64,000 bases of DNA from an uncultured Verrucomicrobiales bacterium (GTDB taxonomy: Bacteria; Verrucomicrobiota; Verrucomicrobiia; Verrucomicrobiales; Akkermansiaceae), in NCBI GenBank assembly GCA_937928545.1, contig CALGJQ010000014.1, positions 1 to 64,000 on the forward strand. Reading direction: 5' to 3'. This document shows positions 1 to 6,990 of the stretch, piece after piece (the stretch's first letter is position 1; the number at the start of each line of letters is the position of its first letter). The position numbers and the translations under genes are program-made. The notes beneath the pieces are model-generated. The model saw only the letters and a program-made list of their open reading frames with translations. It searched no databases and was not told where the DNA came from.

Positions 1-40
1 GAGACAGCCCTTCCGTGATGAGGGGCTTGGTTGGGGGGGA
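1..40. repeat. Partial family A palindromic repeat
   Basis: The window opens inside a copy of the GGGC-AGTCTGGAGACA-GCCC-TTCC hairpin repeat. Only the right half (gagacagcccttcc followed by gtgatgagggg) is present. Further copies lie at 577, 2236, 33483, 33586 and 37026. Confidence 0.75.
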
Positions 41-94
41 GAGGAAGTTGTTTTGGTGATTGTCGGATTTGCGGGATTTCGCAAAATTGGAGGT

Positions 95-547
95 ATGGAA
101 AATCCTTACCAAGCTCCGCAGATGATGAATGTGACTGCTAATGCGCCGATGGCGGGACAGGGGGTGGTTCCAGATGGGGTGATGCGAGCTCTTCGGGGGA
201 CCAAGGGGTGGGTTCGTTTTTTGGCTGTCTTGGGATTTGTTATGACGGCGTTTATGGTGTTGGGGAGCTTTGGGATTTTGATGGCAGGGGGGAGAACGAT
301 GTATCTGGGGGATTTGGTGTTTTTGATTGGGGGGATTTATCTGGTGTTAGCGTTGTTGAATTTTTTTGCGGCCTTTAAGTTGAATCAATATGCGTCTCGG
401 ATTGGGGAGATGTTGCTGGCTCGGACGGAGTTGAGTTTGGTGTCGGCGATGGAGGCGCAGAGGGGTTTTTGGAAGTATGTGGGAATTATGGCGATCGTGG
501 TGATGGTGTTCTATGCTTTGGCTTTAGTTGCGGCGGTTGTGAATTAG
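95..547 (+). CDS. Small integral membrane protein, unknown function
   Basis: A 150-aa protein that I do not recognise with certainty. The ATG at 95 was chosen over an upstream GTG at 53 because MENPYQAP is a typical soluble N-terminus and the earlier start only adds an unrelated stretch. About 40 polar residues are followed by three hydrophobic segments (roughly residues 45-65, 75-100 and 128-150). A short loop between the second and third carries an EMLLARTEL-like amphipathic stretch. The arrangement resembles small DUF5362-like membrane proteins, but that is only a guess. It stands alone, followed by intergenic repeats and the convergent ispA gene. GG-rich codons match the strong G skew of the + strand here. 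Confidence 0.7.
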   Translation: MENPYQAPQMMNVTANAPMAGQGVVPDGVMRALRGTKGWVRFLAVLGFVMTAFMVLGSFGILMAGGRTMYLGDLVFLIGGIYLVLALLNFFAAFKLNQYASRIGEMLLARTELSLVSAMEAQRGFWKYVGIMAIVVMVFYALALVAAVVN

Positions 548-576
548 ATGGGTTGAGGAAGAGGGCTTGGGTTGGT

Positions 577-650
577 GGGCAGTCTGGAGACAGCCCTTCC
601 GTGATGAGGGGCTTGTGTTGGGGGGGGAACGGGCTGGAAGCCGCGCTCTC
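577..650. repeat. Palindromic repeats between gene ends (families A and C)
   Basis: The spacer between the membrane protein and ispA holds one family A copy (GGGC AGTCTGGAGACA GCCC TTCC, 577-600, then gtgatgagggg) and a degenerate family C copy (cgggctggaagccgcgctctcc, about 628-650). The second lies directly before the ispA stop codon. Both can fold as hairpins. Confidence 0.7.
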
Positions 651-657
651 CATATTC

Positions 658-1542
658 TTAGAATTCGCGGTCTAGAAGGTAGTGGGCGATTTCTTCTAGG
701 TGCTGGCCTTTTTTGCCGAAGATTTCTAGGGCGGCGAGGGCTTTGCGGGTGAGGCGGGCGGCTTCTTTTTTTGATTTGTCGAGGCCGAGGATGGAGGGAT
801 AGGTGGCTTTGTCGACGGCTTCGTCTTTGCCGGCGGTTTTGCCGAGCTGCTCGGTGGATTGAGTGACGTCGAGGATGTCGTCGATGACTTGGAAGGCTAA
901 GCCGAGGTTGTAGCCGAAGGTGGTGAGGGCATCGAGTTGGCGGACGGTGGCGTTGGCGGTCATGCCGCCGAGACGGAGGGAGGTGGTGAGGAGGGCGGCG
1001 GTTTTGTTTTCGTGAATGCGGACGAGTTGGGCTTTGGTGAGGTCTTTGCCTTCACCTTCGAGGTCGAGGACTTGGCCGCCGATGAGTTTTTTGGAGCCGC
1101 CGCATTCGGAGAATTCGAGGAGGATGTCTTTTAGGCTGTAGCGTTTGGTGGGTGGGGTTTGGGCGAGGACGGTGAAAGCTTCGGTGAGGAGGGCATCGCC
1201 GATGAGGACGGCCATGCCTTCGCCATAGACTTTGTGAGAGGTGGGGCGGCCGCGGCGGAGGTCGTCGTCGTCCATGCTGGGGAGGTCATCGTGCACGAGG
1301 GAGTAGGTGTGCATGATCTCGACGGAGCAGGCGGGAGGGAGGGCGTTTTTAGCTTCGCCTCCGCAGGCTTCGGCAGCGGCGAGGGTGAGGATGGGGCGGA
1401 GGCGTTTGCCACCGGCGAAGATGGAGTAGCGCATGCCTTGGTGGACGGTTTTTGGTCGGACGGTGACGCGGGGGAGGAATGAATTGAGGGCGTCGTCGAC
1501 GAGGACTTGTTGGCTTTTGAGGTAAGCTTTGAGATCGGACAC
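658..1542 (-). CDS. ispA: Polyprenyl (farnesyl/geranyl) diphosphate synthase
   Basis: A 294-aa trans-isoprenyl diphosphate synthase that condenses isopentenyl diphosphate onto allylic diphosphates to give farnesyl (or geranylgeranyl) diphosphate in the cytoplasm. The first aspartate-rich motif is DDLPSMDDDD (residues 85-94), with the two-residue insertion typical of bacterial type II FPP synthases, followed by RRGRPT. The second motif is DDILD (221-225). GGKRLRP near residue 44 is the IPP-binding segment. Length is normal for IspA. The start is GTG, and there is no clear Shine-Dalgarno. It is divergent from the neighbouring peroxiredoxin gene, and its end lies against repeats. Product chain length cannot be fixed from sequence alone. 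Confidence 0.93.
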   Translation of the reverse strand: MSDLKAYLKSQQVLVDDALNSFLPRVTVRPKTVHQGMRYSIFAGGKRLRPILTLAAAEACGGEAKNALPPACSVEIMHTYSLVHDDLPSMDDDDLRRGRPTSHKVYGEGMAVLIGDALLTEAFTVLAQTPPTKRYSLKDILLEFSECGGSKKLIGGQVLDLEGEGKDLTKAQLVRIHENKTAALLTTSLRLGGMTANATVRQLDALTTFGYNLGLAFQVIDDILDVTQSTEQLGKTAGKDEAVDKATYPSILGLDKSKKEAARLTRKALAALEIFGKKGQHLEEIAHYLLDREF

Positions 1543-1619
1543 GGGTTGGAGACTAGCAGGAAATTTGGCTAGGGAAACCGGTTATTGCGGAGATGGGGAA
1601 TGGGGGTAGGTTCCGACTT

Positions 1620-2123
1620 ATGAAACTCAAAGCTCTGCTGGTGTCGGTGATGTCTCTTTTTTCTCTGACGGCGTCTCCTTTAGAGAAGGGGGCGAAGCTG
1701 CCTGCGCTGAAGGGGATGAATCAGGAGGGAAAAGAGGTGACGATTCAGGCGGCTGATGGGCATGAGTGGGTGCTCATTTTTACTTTTCCAAAGGCTTTGA
1801 CGCCCGGATGAACTAAGCAGGCATGTTCGGTGCGGGACGCATTCGAGGAGTTAAAGGGGATGAAGGTGACGGTTTTTGGGCTATCGACCGATTCCGTGGA
1901 GAAGCAGAAGAAGTTTCTGGAGAGTCATCAGTTGCCTTACGATCTGATCTCTGATCCGAAGGGGGTGATTGCGAAGAAATTGGGGGTTCCTCTGGTGATG
2001 GGGAAGTTTACGTTGCGGAGAGCTTTGCTTTTTAAGGATGGGAAGTTGGTTTGGAAGGATGAGAAGGGGGCGACGGATTCTCAGGGGGCGGAGGTGTTGA
2101 AAGCGTTGCAAATGAACAAATGA
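1620..2123 (+). CDS. bcp: Selenocysteine-containing BCP/PrxQ-type peroxiredoxin
   Basis: Read straight through the in-frame TGA at 1809-1811, this is a 167-aa secreted peroxiredoxin. It starts at ATG 1620 with a signal peptide (MKLKALLVSVMSLFSL). The active site reads LTPG-U-TKQACSVRDAF. In the BCP/PrxQ family this position is the peroxidatic cysteine of TPGCT, and the second Cys five residues later is the resolving one (Sec64 and Cys69). Family sequence continues with VFGLSTDSVEKQKKF and LISDPKGVIAKKLGV to an ordinary TGA stop. The distal part has no usable start of its own before the resolving Cys. A hairpin 15-35 nt past the UGA fits a bacterial SECIS. It likely reduces peroxides in the periplasm. 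A conventional reading gives a useless 63-aa stub. Confidence 0.88.
1826..1846 (+). promoter_or_regulatory. Candidate bacterial SECIS element of the Sec-peroxiredoxin
   Basis: The hairpin starts 15 nt after the UGA. The upper stem GGUGCG (1829-1834) pairs with CGCAUU (1838-1843), including two G-U pairs, around the loop GGA (1835-1837). Below a C-C mismatch, UU (1826-1827) pairs with GA (1845-1846). The loop lies 24 nt past the UGA, within the bSECIS range, and begins with G. Folding was done by eye. Confidence 0.6.
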
Positions 2124-2305
2124 ACGATTGCGGAATGAACGAATGGCTTGGTTGAGGGGAGGGGGAATGGTGAATGGTGAAGGGCTTGGTTGAGGGGGAG
2201 AGGGAATGGACAAATGGAGGAATGGCTTGGTTGATGGGCAGTCTGGAGACAGCCCTTCCTTGGGCGTGGGTTGAGGGGGACTCGGGCTAAAGCCCAAGCT
2301 CCGTA
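2118..2305. repeat. Intergenic repeat mosaic (families A, B and E)
   Basis: The spacer between two convergent genes contains AT-rich direct repeats of the aatgaacgaatgg/aatggacaaatgg type (2118-2225), GCTTGGTTGA words, one family A hairpin (2236-2259), and one family B hairpin (ctcgggctaaagcccaagctccg, 2281-2303) directly before the end of the minus-strand gene. No coding potential is visible. Confidence 0.7.
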
Positions 2306-2310
2306 TTTTT

Positions 2311-2781
2311 TTATGCTTTTTGGGTGAGGCGGCCTTCGATGGCTTTTTTTAGGAGGGGGCGTTTTTTGGGGAGGATGGGTTTTAGGGAGAGGACGGCTCC
2401 GGCGGTTTTGTCTTCGTTGTAGTGGAGCTTGAGGGTTTCTAATTCTTGGTCGAATTCGGCGTCTTCGAGTTGGGTCCAGTAGACGAGGTTGAGGTTTTTT
2501 TCGGGTTTAATGAGGGGGAAGATTTCGATGCCTAGGGGGGTGAGGATGAGATAGGCGTGGCGGGCGCAGCGGGAGGCCAAGCGTACCATGAAGGCGGCGA
2601 TGGCGAGGGGGATGAGAGGCATCCACCATGAGAAGTCAGGGTGGCCCATGAGCCAAGTGATGGCGAGGAGGAGGGTGAAGGCGAAGGCGACGGCGGCGGC
2701 GACGATGAAGGTCTGAGCCTGGCCAGCGCGGGTGAAGCGGAGCTCCTTGTGGGGTTCCGCGACTTCTTTGGGGGCAGCCAT
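2311..2781 (-). CDS. Two-helix membrane protein, unknown function
   Basis: A 156-aa protein with a polar N-terminus, two hydrophobic segments (about residues 24-46 and 51-67), then a soluble C-terminal half. That half (YLILTPLGIEIFPLIKP and YWTQLEDAEFD) reads like a bacterial PH-type or photosystem-assembly-like beta domain; this is inferred from pattern only. It starts with ATG, 13 bp after the metallopeptidase stop, and is very probably the third gene of a run with FxsA and the metallopeptidase. No catalytic motif is visible. The tail is lysine-rich (PKKRPLLKKAIEG). Confidence 0.7.
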   Translation of the reverse strand: MAAPKEVAEPHKELRFTRAGQAQTFIVAAAVAFAFTLLLAITWLMGHPDFSWWMPLIPLAIAAFMVRLASRCARHAYLILTPLGIEIFPLIKPEKNLNLVYWTQLEDAEFDQELETLKLHYNEDKTAGAVLSLKPILPKKRPLLKKAIEGRLTQKA

Positions 2782-2794
2782 TTACGAGAGTTGG

Positions 2795-3676
2795 CTAGAG
2801 CTGGCTGTAGGGGATGTTGAAGGTGTCTCCTTGGCTGAGGTCGCCCGAACGGATGCCTTTGACGAACCAGCGCATGCGTTGCTCGGAGGTTCCGTGGTTG
2901 AAGGTTTCGGGTTGGACGCGCCGTCCGGCGTTGCGTTGGAGGGTGTCGTCGCCGATCGCTTTGGCGGAGCGCATCGCTTCTTGAATGTCGCCTTCTTCGA
3001 GGAGGTTGGAGCCTTTGGTTAGGCGTCGTTGCTCGTTGGCGTGGTGGGCCCAGACACCGGCGAAGAAGTCGGCTTGGAGTTCGAGGCGGACGGAGAGTTT
3101 GTTGTATTCGGCAGGGGGGAGAGTTTTTCGCTGATTATGAACGAAGGTGGTTTTTCCAGTGAGTTTTTGGATGTGGTGGCCGACTTCATGAGCGATGACG
3201 TAGGCGTAGGCGAAGTCTCCGCCGCCACCGAGGTCGCGATCCATTTGGTCGAAGAAGGAAGTGTCGATGTAGATGGTTTCTTCATCTGGCACATAGAAGG
3301 GGCCCATGCGGGAATCGGCGACGCCGCCGGTTTTCATGCGGGTCATGCCGTCGTAGTTGACGAGCTTTGGGATGGTGTATTGGGCTCCGGCTTCGCGGAA
3401 GAGCTTGGTCCAGACTTCTTCGGTGGAGCCTTTGACTTGGCGGACGAATTTGTCGATCGCTTGTTGTCGTGGGGTGAGTGGTTTGGCTTGGCCTTGCTGG
3501 CTACCTTGGTTCTGTGCTATTTCGCCGACAACTTGTGAGACGGGTTTGTTCATCACGAAGATGGCGATGAGAGCCATGATGATGGCTCCGATTCCGCCGC
3601 CCATAGCGACCTTCTTTCCACCGCCGCCGCGACGGCGTTCGACGTGTTGACTTTCTCTTTGACCTTCTAAACGCAT
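2795..3676 (-). CDS. ypfJ: YpfJ-family neutral zinc metallopeptidase, membrane-anchored
   Basis: A 293-aa putative zinc protease of the YpfJ family. A basic N-terminus with a Gly-rich patch (about 15-30) is followed by one transmembrane helix (about 26-43), which puts the catalytic domain outside the membrane. The zinc motif HEVGHH (163-168) has the HExxH residues, and the downstream family motif RLELQADFFAGVWA supplies the third ligand region. The segment YVPDEETIYIDTSFF is characteristic of the family. Length matches YpfJ. It lies between the FxsA-like gene (23 bp upstream) and a small membrane protein (13 bp downstream), suggesting an envelope-related operon. Substrates are unknown for the family as far as I can say. 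Confidence 0.88.
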   Translation of the reverse strand: MRLEGQRESQHVERRRGGGGKKVAMGGGIGAIIMALIAIFVMNKPVSQVVGEIAQNQGSQQGQAKPLTPRQQAIDKFVRQVKGSTEEVWTKLFREAGAQYTIPKLVNYDGMTRMKTGGVADSRMGPFYVPDEETIYIDTSFFDQMDRDLGGGGDFAYAYVIAHEVGHHIQKLTGKTTFVHNQRKTLPPAEYNKLSVRLELQADFFAGVWAHHANEQRRLTKGSNLLEEGDIQEAMRSAKAIGDDTLQRNAGRRVQPETFNHGTSEQRMRWFVKGIRSGDLSQGDTFNIPYSQL

Positions 3677-3699
3677 GGCTCTTTTTACTAGGTAGTTTT

Positions 3700-4140
3700 T
3701 TAGACGTCGATGACATTTCCGTCATCGAGTTTGGATTTAGGTTTGGAATTTTGAGGCGGGGCGCCGGGGGTGACGACCTTGATTTGGGTTTTGAGTTTTT
3801 CGCCGAGGTATCCGGCGACGAGGGAGCGAATGGGTGGGATGAGGAGGAGGAAGCCGACGGCATCGGTCAGGAAGCCGGGGGTGATGAGGACGGCTCCGGC
3901 GAGGAGGATCATGACGCCATCGAAGGCTTCGCGAGCGGGGAGTTTTCCTTCGCCGGTGGCTTGTTGGAGTTTTTGCATGGCGCGGATGCCTTGGGATTTG
4001 GTCAAGGCGGCGCCGATGATGGCGGTGATGATGATGATGCCGAGGGTTTCGGGGAAGCCGAGTTGCTTACCCAAGGTCATGAAGAGGTAGAGCTCGGCCA
4101 GGGGGACGAGGATGAAGAGGATGAGAAGTTTGCCGAACAC
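3700..4140 (-). CDS. fxsA: FxsA family membrane protein
   Basis: A 146-aa FxsA-like protein (cytoplasmic membrane; in E. coli linked to phage exclusion by F plasmid). It starts at GTG with MFGKLLILFILVPLAELYLF, followed by hydrophobic segments near 28-45 and 75-110 with the family signature LLAGAVLITPGFLTDAVGFLLLIPP. The hydrophilic C-tail (about 115-146) is Lys/Pro-rich and probably cytoplasmic. It is the first gene of a minus-strand run with the YpfJ-type peptidase and a membrane protein. The roughly 155 bp upstream, towards the selenoprotein gene, show no gene. Function in this organism is unknown. Confidence 0.88.
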   Translation of the reverse strand: MFGKLLILFILVPLAELYLFMTLGKQLGFPETLGIIIITAIIGAALTKSQGIRAMQKLQQATGEGKLPAREAFDGVMILLAGAVLITPGFLTDAVGFLLLIPPIRSLVAGYLGEKLKTQIKVVTPGAPPQNSKPKSKLDDGNVIDV

Positions 4141-4296
4141 GATGCTGCGGGGAATTTAAAGAGGGAGGAGGACATTGCCACTACAAAGAAGGGGGGAAAG
4201 AAGAACGGCCACTTCCCGCGGGGGGATTTTGGTCGTGGGGGCGAATGAGGTGATGGGAGCTGGTGGTCGTAGCTGATTTAGGGGGAGTTTATGAGC

Positions 4297-4653
4297 TTAG
4301 CTTAGGAATTCGGCGATGCGGGCTTTGGGGCGGCCGATGATGGCTTTGTTTCCTTTGACGAGGACGGGACGTTGAAGGAGTTGTTTGTGTTTTACGAGGA
4401 TGTCGACGACGGCCTTGGGGTTGTTGACGTAGTCGTCGGGGTTGAGCTCGAGTTTTTTGAATTTGGAGTCCTTGCGGACGAGGTCTTCGACAGGGTCCTG
4501 GAGGGCGGCGACGAGTTTGGTGAGGGTGGCTTCGTCGGGCGGGGTTTTGATGTAGAGGATGACTTCGTGATCGACTCCGAGTTCCTTGGCGACCGCCAGG
4601 GCATTGTCAGAGGAGCCTCAATGATTAAAGTGGTAGATGGTGACTTTGGACAT
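4297..4653 (-). CDS. Selenocysteine-containing ArsC/Spx-family protein
   Basis: Read through the in-frame TGA (4618-4620), this is a complete 118-aa ArsC-family thioredoxin-fold protein: MSKVTIYHFNH-U-GSSDNAL, then VILYIKTPP, KLVAALQDPVEDLVRKD, and the classic tail QRPVLVKGNKAIIGRPKARI. In arsenate reductases of this family the residue here is the catalytic cysteine of the HNPxCSKS-type loop; Sec12 occupies it. The arginine of the RP-V-V segment is kept. Length is normal. It is cytoplasmic, with no signal peptide. A hairpin with a GGUC loop, the loop sequence of the E. coli fdhF SECIS, begins 24 nt after the UGA. Function could be arsenate or another thiol/selenol reduction. It precedes a divergent toxin-antitoxin pair. 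Confidence 0.88.
4584..4601 (-). promoter_or_regulatory. Candidate bacterial SECIS element of the Sec-ArsC gene
   Basis: On the minus strand CC-C-UGGC pairs with GCCA-A-GG (one C-A mismatch) around the tetraloop GGUC. The loop starts 24 nt after the UGA. This is the best of the three hairpins: four contiguous upper pairs, mostly G-C, and a loop identical to the fdhF SECIS apical motif. Confidence 0.7.
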
Positions 4654-4765
4654 GGGGGAGAAGTAGCATTGGAGGGGGGATGGTCAAGGCGCAGAGAGCT
4701 CGTAGTAAGCGCAACTCTAGGAAATCCTTCTTTTCAAGCTGTGAGATGGCGCTTAGGTTTTGAGG

Positions 4766-4996
4766 ATGAAAGTTGATGAAATTGCTCCTGAGGCATTGAA
4801 GCTTCCCCTACAAGAGCGTTTGCAGCTGGCGATTTCACTATGGGAGAGTATTGAAGATCCGTATCGACTAGCCGCAGATCGTTCGGATGAAGAAGCGATC
4901 GCTCTTGCTTTAGCTCGTGATGCAGAGATTGAGTCCGGTAAAGTAAAGGCGATTTCTCACTCTGATTTGATGCAGCGGCTCCGGGGTGATGATTGA
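4766..4996 (+). CDS. Antitoxin, addiction module component family (TIGR02574-like)
   Basis: A 76-aa acidic helical protein: MKVDEIAPEALKLPLQERLQLAISLWESIED and a C-terminal acidic tail (LMQRLRGDD). The LPLQERLQLAISLWESIE core is typical of the putative addiction module component family, whose members sit just upstream of ParE/RelE toxins. ATG 4766 was chosen over a TTG at 4760. Its stop codon overlaps the toxin start (ATGATTGA, 4989-4996), indicating translational coupling. It would neutralise the downstream toxin and probably repress its own promoter. Codon usage is less G-skewed than in flanking genes, which fits a mobile module. Confidence 0.85.
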   Translation: MKVDEIAPEALKLPLQERLQLAISLWESIEDPYRLAADRSDEEAIALALARDAEIESGKVKAISHSDLMQRLRGDD

Positions 4997-5279
4997 ATAC
5001 CACCCCTCAGTTATGGCGGAACTTGAAGAGGTTCGCGATTACTATGAGAAAAAGTCGGAGGGACTCGGTCTGGCTTTTGTGAATGAATTGGAGCAACAAT
5101 TGTTGAAAGTCGCGGCGATGCCTACTCGCTGGATGATTGTTCAAGGCGACTTACGCCGCTCCTTGATGAAGCGATTTCCGTATGTCATTTTTTTTCGCGA
5201 GATTGATGGGGGCGGGATTCGGGTGACGGTGGTGAAACACGAGAAGAAACATCCTGCATTTGGATTGCGGAGACAATAG
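4989..5279 (+). CDS. ParE/RelE-superfamily toxin
   Basis: A 96-aa toxin of the type II toxin-antitoxin ParE/RelE fold. It begins MIEYHPSVMAELEEVRDYYEKKSEGLGLAF, the standard helix-hairpin opening of the family. It ends with RRSLMKRFPYVIFFREI and TVVKHEKKHPAFGLRRQ; the F-P-Y-x-I-x-F and V-x-x-H-x-x-x-x-P segments are family hallmarks. ATG 4989 overlaps the antitoxin stop by eight bases; a GTG at 4986 is possible. Target (ribosome or gyrase) cannot be told. The pair sits between the Sec-ArsC gene and the end of a DUF1501 gene, with palindromic repeats just downstream. Confidence 0.88.
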   Translation: MIEYHPSVMAELEEVRDYYEKKSEGLGLAFVNELEQQLLKVAAMPTRWMIVQGDLRRSLMKRFPYVIFFREIDGGGIRVTVVKHEKKHPAFGLRRQ

Positions 5280-5284
5280 CGGGG

Positions 5285-5376
5285 GGACCTAGGGCGTTGC
5301 CCTAGGCTGGTATGAGTTTGGCCTTTGGCCAAGTGGGGTTGAGGGGGACCAAAAGCGGAGCTTTCGGCTACGGTTC
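5285..5376. repeat. Cluster of three short palindromic repeats
   Basis: Three different hairpin words lie in tandem between the toxin and DUF1501 gene ends: cctagggcgttgccctagg, then ttggcctttggccaa, then a copy around agcggagctttcggct. Each is two inverted arms around a 3-5 nt centre, the same design as families A-C elsewhere in the window. Confidence 0.6.
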
Positions 5377-5380
5377 TCTT

Positions 5381-6778
5381 TTAGGCGATGATTTCGCTGA
5401 TGGGGTCGGCTCCTTCTACGCCGACTAATTTTTCGTTGAGGCCGGCGTGGTGGAAGTGGAGTTCGTTTGGATCGAAGCCGAGTTGGTGGAGGATGGTGGC
5501 GTGGAGGTGTTTGACTTCGAGGGGTTTTTCGACGGCGGCGGAGCCGAGTTCGTCGGTCTGGCCGAGGCTGATTCCGCCTTTGATTCCGCCTCCGGCCATC
5601 CACATGGTGAAGCCGGCAGAGTTGTGATCGCGGCCGGTTCCTTTGGCGTATTCGGCGGTGGGTTGTCGGCCGAATTCTCCGCCCCAGACGACGAGGGTTT
5701 CGTCGAGGAGGCCGCGTTGTTTGAGATCTTTGAGAAGTCCGGCGATGGGTTTGTCGGTGTTGCCGGCGTGTTTGTTGTGGTTGTTTTCGAGGTCGCCGTG
5801 GGCGTCCCAGTTGTCGTCGTTATGTGCGCCGCCGGAATAGAGTTGGATGAAGGGGACGCCGCGTTCGACGAGGCGGCGGGCGAGGAGGCATTTTTTTCCG
5901 AAGTCGGCGGTGCGGTCTTGGTCGAGGCCGTAGAGTTTTTTGGTGTGCTCGCTTTCTTTGTCGAGGTCGATGGCTTCGGGCGCGGTTGATTGCATTTTGA
6001 AGGCGAGTTCGTAGCTCTCGATGCGGGCTTGGAGGGTGGAGTTTCCGTGGCGTTGGGAGAGGTGGTCGCCGTTGAGTTGGTTGAGCGATTGGATGATGCG
6101 GTATTGTTCTTGGCGAGCCATGCCGCGGGCGTTTTTGAGGTCGAGGATGGGGTCGCCTTTGGAGCGGAGGACGGTGCCTTGGTAGTTGGCGGGCATGTAG
6201 CCGGAGGACCAGTTTTTGGCACCGGAGATGGGGCCGCCGGTTTTGTCGAGCATGACGACGTAGCCGGGGAGGTTTTCGTTGATGTTGCCGAGGCCGTAGT
6301 TGACCCAGCTGCCGAGGGAGGGTTTTCCGCTGACGAGGGAACCAGAGTTCATCTTGAGCATGGCGGAGCCGTGGATGGGAGACTCGGCGGTGAGGGAGTG
6401 AATGAAGGCGATGTCATCGACGCATTCGCCGACGTGGGGGAAGAGGTCGGAGACCCACTTGCCGCATTGGCCGTATTGTTTGAAGTTCCACTTGGGTTCT
6501 ACGATGCGGCCTTCGTTTTTTTTGCCACCTCGACCGAAGGTTTTGACGGCGATGGTTTTGCCGTCGAGGCCTTTCATGTCGGGTTTGTAGTCGAAGGTGT
6601 CGATGTGGGAGGGGCCGCCATACATGAAGAGGAAGATGACGGTCTTGGCCTTGGGGGCGAAGTCGGGTTGCTTTTGCTCGGCGCGGGCGAGCATGCCGGT
6701 GAGGGCGAGGGCGGGGAAGCCGGCGGCGGCGGTGGAGAGGAATTCGCGGCGGTTGGTGTTGCGGCAGAAGTTTTGCAT
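5381..6778 (-). CDS. DUF1501 domain protein with Tat signal
   Basis: A 465-aa member of the DUF1501 family (sulfatase-like alkaline-phosphatase fold), abundant in Planctomycetes and Verrucomicrobia. The N-terminus CRNTNRREFLSTAAAGFPALAL is a twin-arginine signal, so the protein is probably exported folded. Visible family motifs are KTVIFLFMYGGPSHIDTFDYKP, the HGSAMLKMNSGS region, GRDHNSAGFTMWMAGGGIKGG near the C-terminus, and VKHLHATILHQLGFDP. It follows the DUF1549/DUF1553 gene on the same strand (about 210 bp, repeat-filled). That is the conserved gene pair, and the two are thought to act together, although the biochemical role is not established. Confidence 0.93.
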   Translation of the reverse strand: MQNFCRNTNRREFLSTAAAGFPALALTGMLARAEQKQPDFAPKAKTVIFLFMYGGPSHIDTFDYKPDMKGLDGKTIAVKTFGRGGKKNEGRIVEPKWNFKQYGQCGKWVSDLFPHVGECVDDIAFIHSLTAESPIHGSAMLKMNSGSLVSGKPSLGSWVNYGLGNINENLPGYVVMLDKTGGPISGAKNWSSGYMPANYQGTVLRSKGDPILDLKNARGMARQEQYRIIQSLNQLNGDHLSQRHGNSTLQARIESYELAFKMQSTAPEAIDLDKESEHTKKLYGLDQDRTADFGKKCLLARRLVERGVPFIQLYSGGAHNDDNWDAHGDLENNHNKHAGNTDKPIAGLLKDLKQRGLLDETLVVWGGEFGRQPTAEYAKGTGRDHNSAGFTMWMAGGGIKGGISLGQTDELGSAAVEKPLEVKHLHATILHQLGFDPNELHFHHAGLNEKLVGVEGADPISEIIA

Positions 6779-6990
6779 GGGTTTTGGGGAAGTTTGTTAG
6801 TTTTTCAGTTTGTCAGTTTTCAGGCTTGGTTGGGGGATGGGGCCAATCACGAAAGTTACGAAAGTTGGTTGAGGGGCTTGGGTTGAGGGGGCTTGGGTTG
6901 TGGGGAGTCTCACGCAGAGGCGCGGAGGCGCAGAGTTTTTGAGGGGCTTGGGAATTGGAACGGGCGGGACGCCCGCGCTCCTTGTTTTGC
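6778..6990. repeat. Repeat-filled spacer (families C, D and others)
   Basis: Between the DUF1549 and DUF1501 genes lie gttagttt/cagtttgtcag direct repeats (6795-6822), gcttggttgagggg words, one family D unit (tcacgcagaggcgcggaggcgcagag, about 6910-6934), and one perfect family C hairpin (cgggcgggacgcccgcgctcc, 6961-6981). No gene is visible. Confidence 0.7.

Noticed and set aside
1809..1811. UGA as a nonsense mutation or tryptophan codon
   Set aside because: In three separate genes the UGA falls on the catalytic Cys, and nowhere else in those frames. UGA is used as an ordinary stop in neighbouring genes, so reassignment or random decay does not fit.
5990..6886. 298-aa plus-strand ORF antisense to the DUF1501 gene
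   Set aside because: Glu/Gly/Val-rich translation of the opposite strand, an artefact of codon bias. The DUF1501 frame is convincing.
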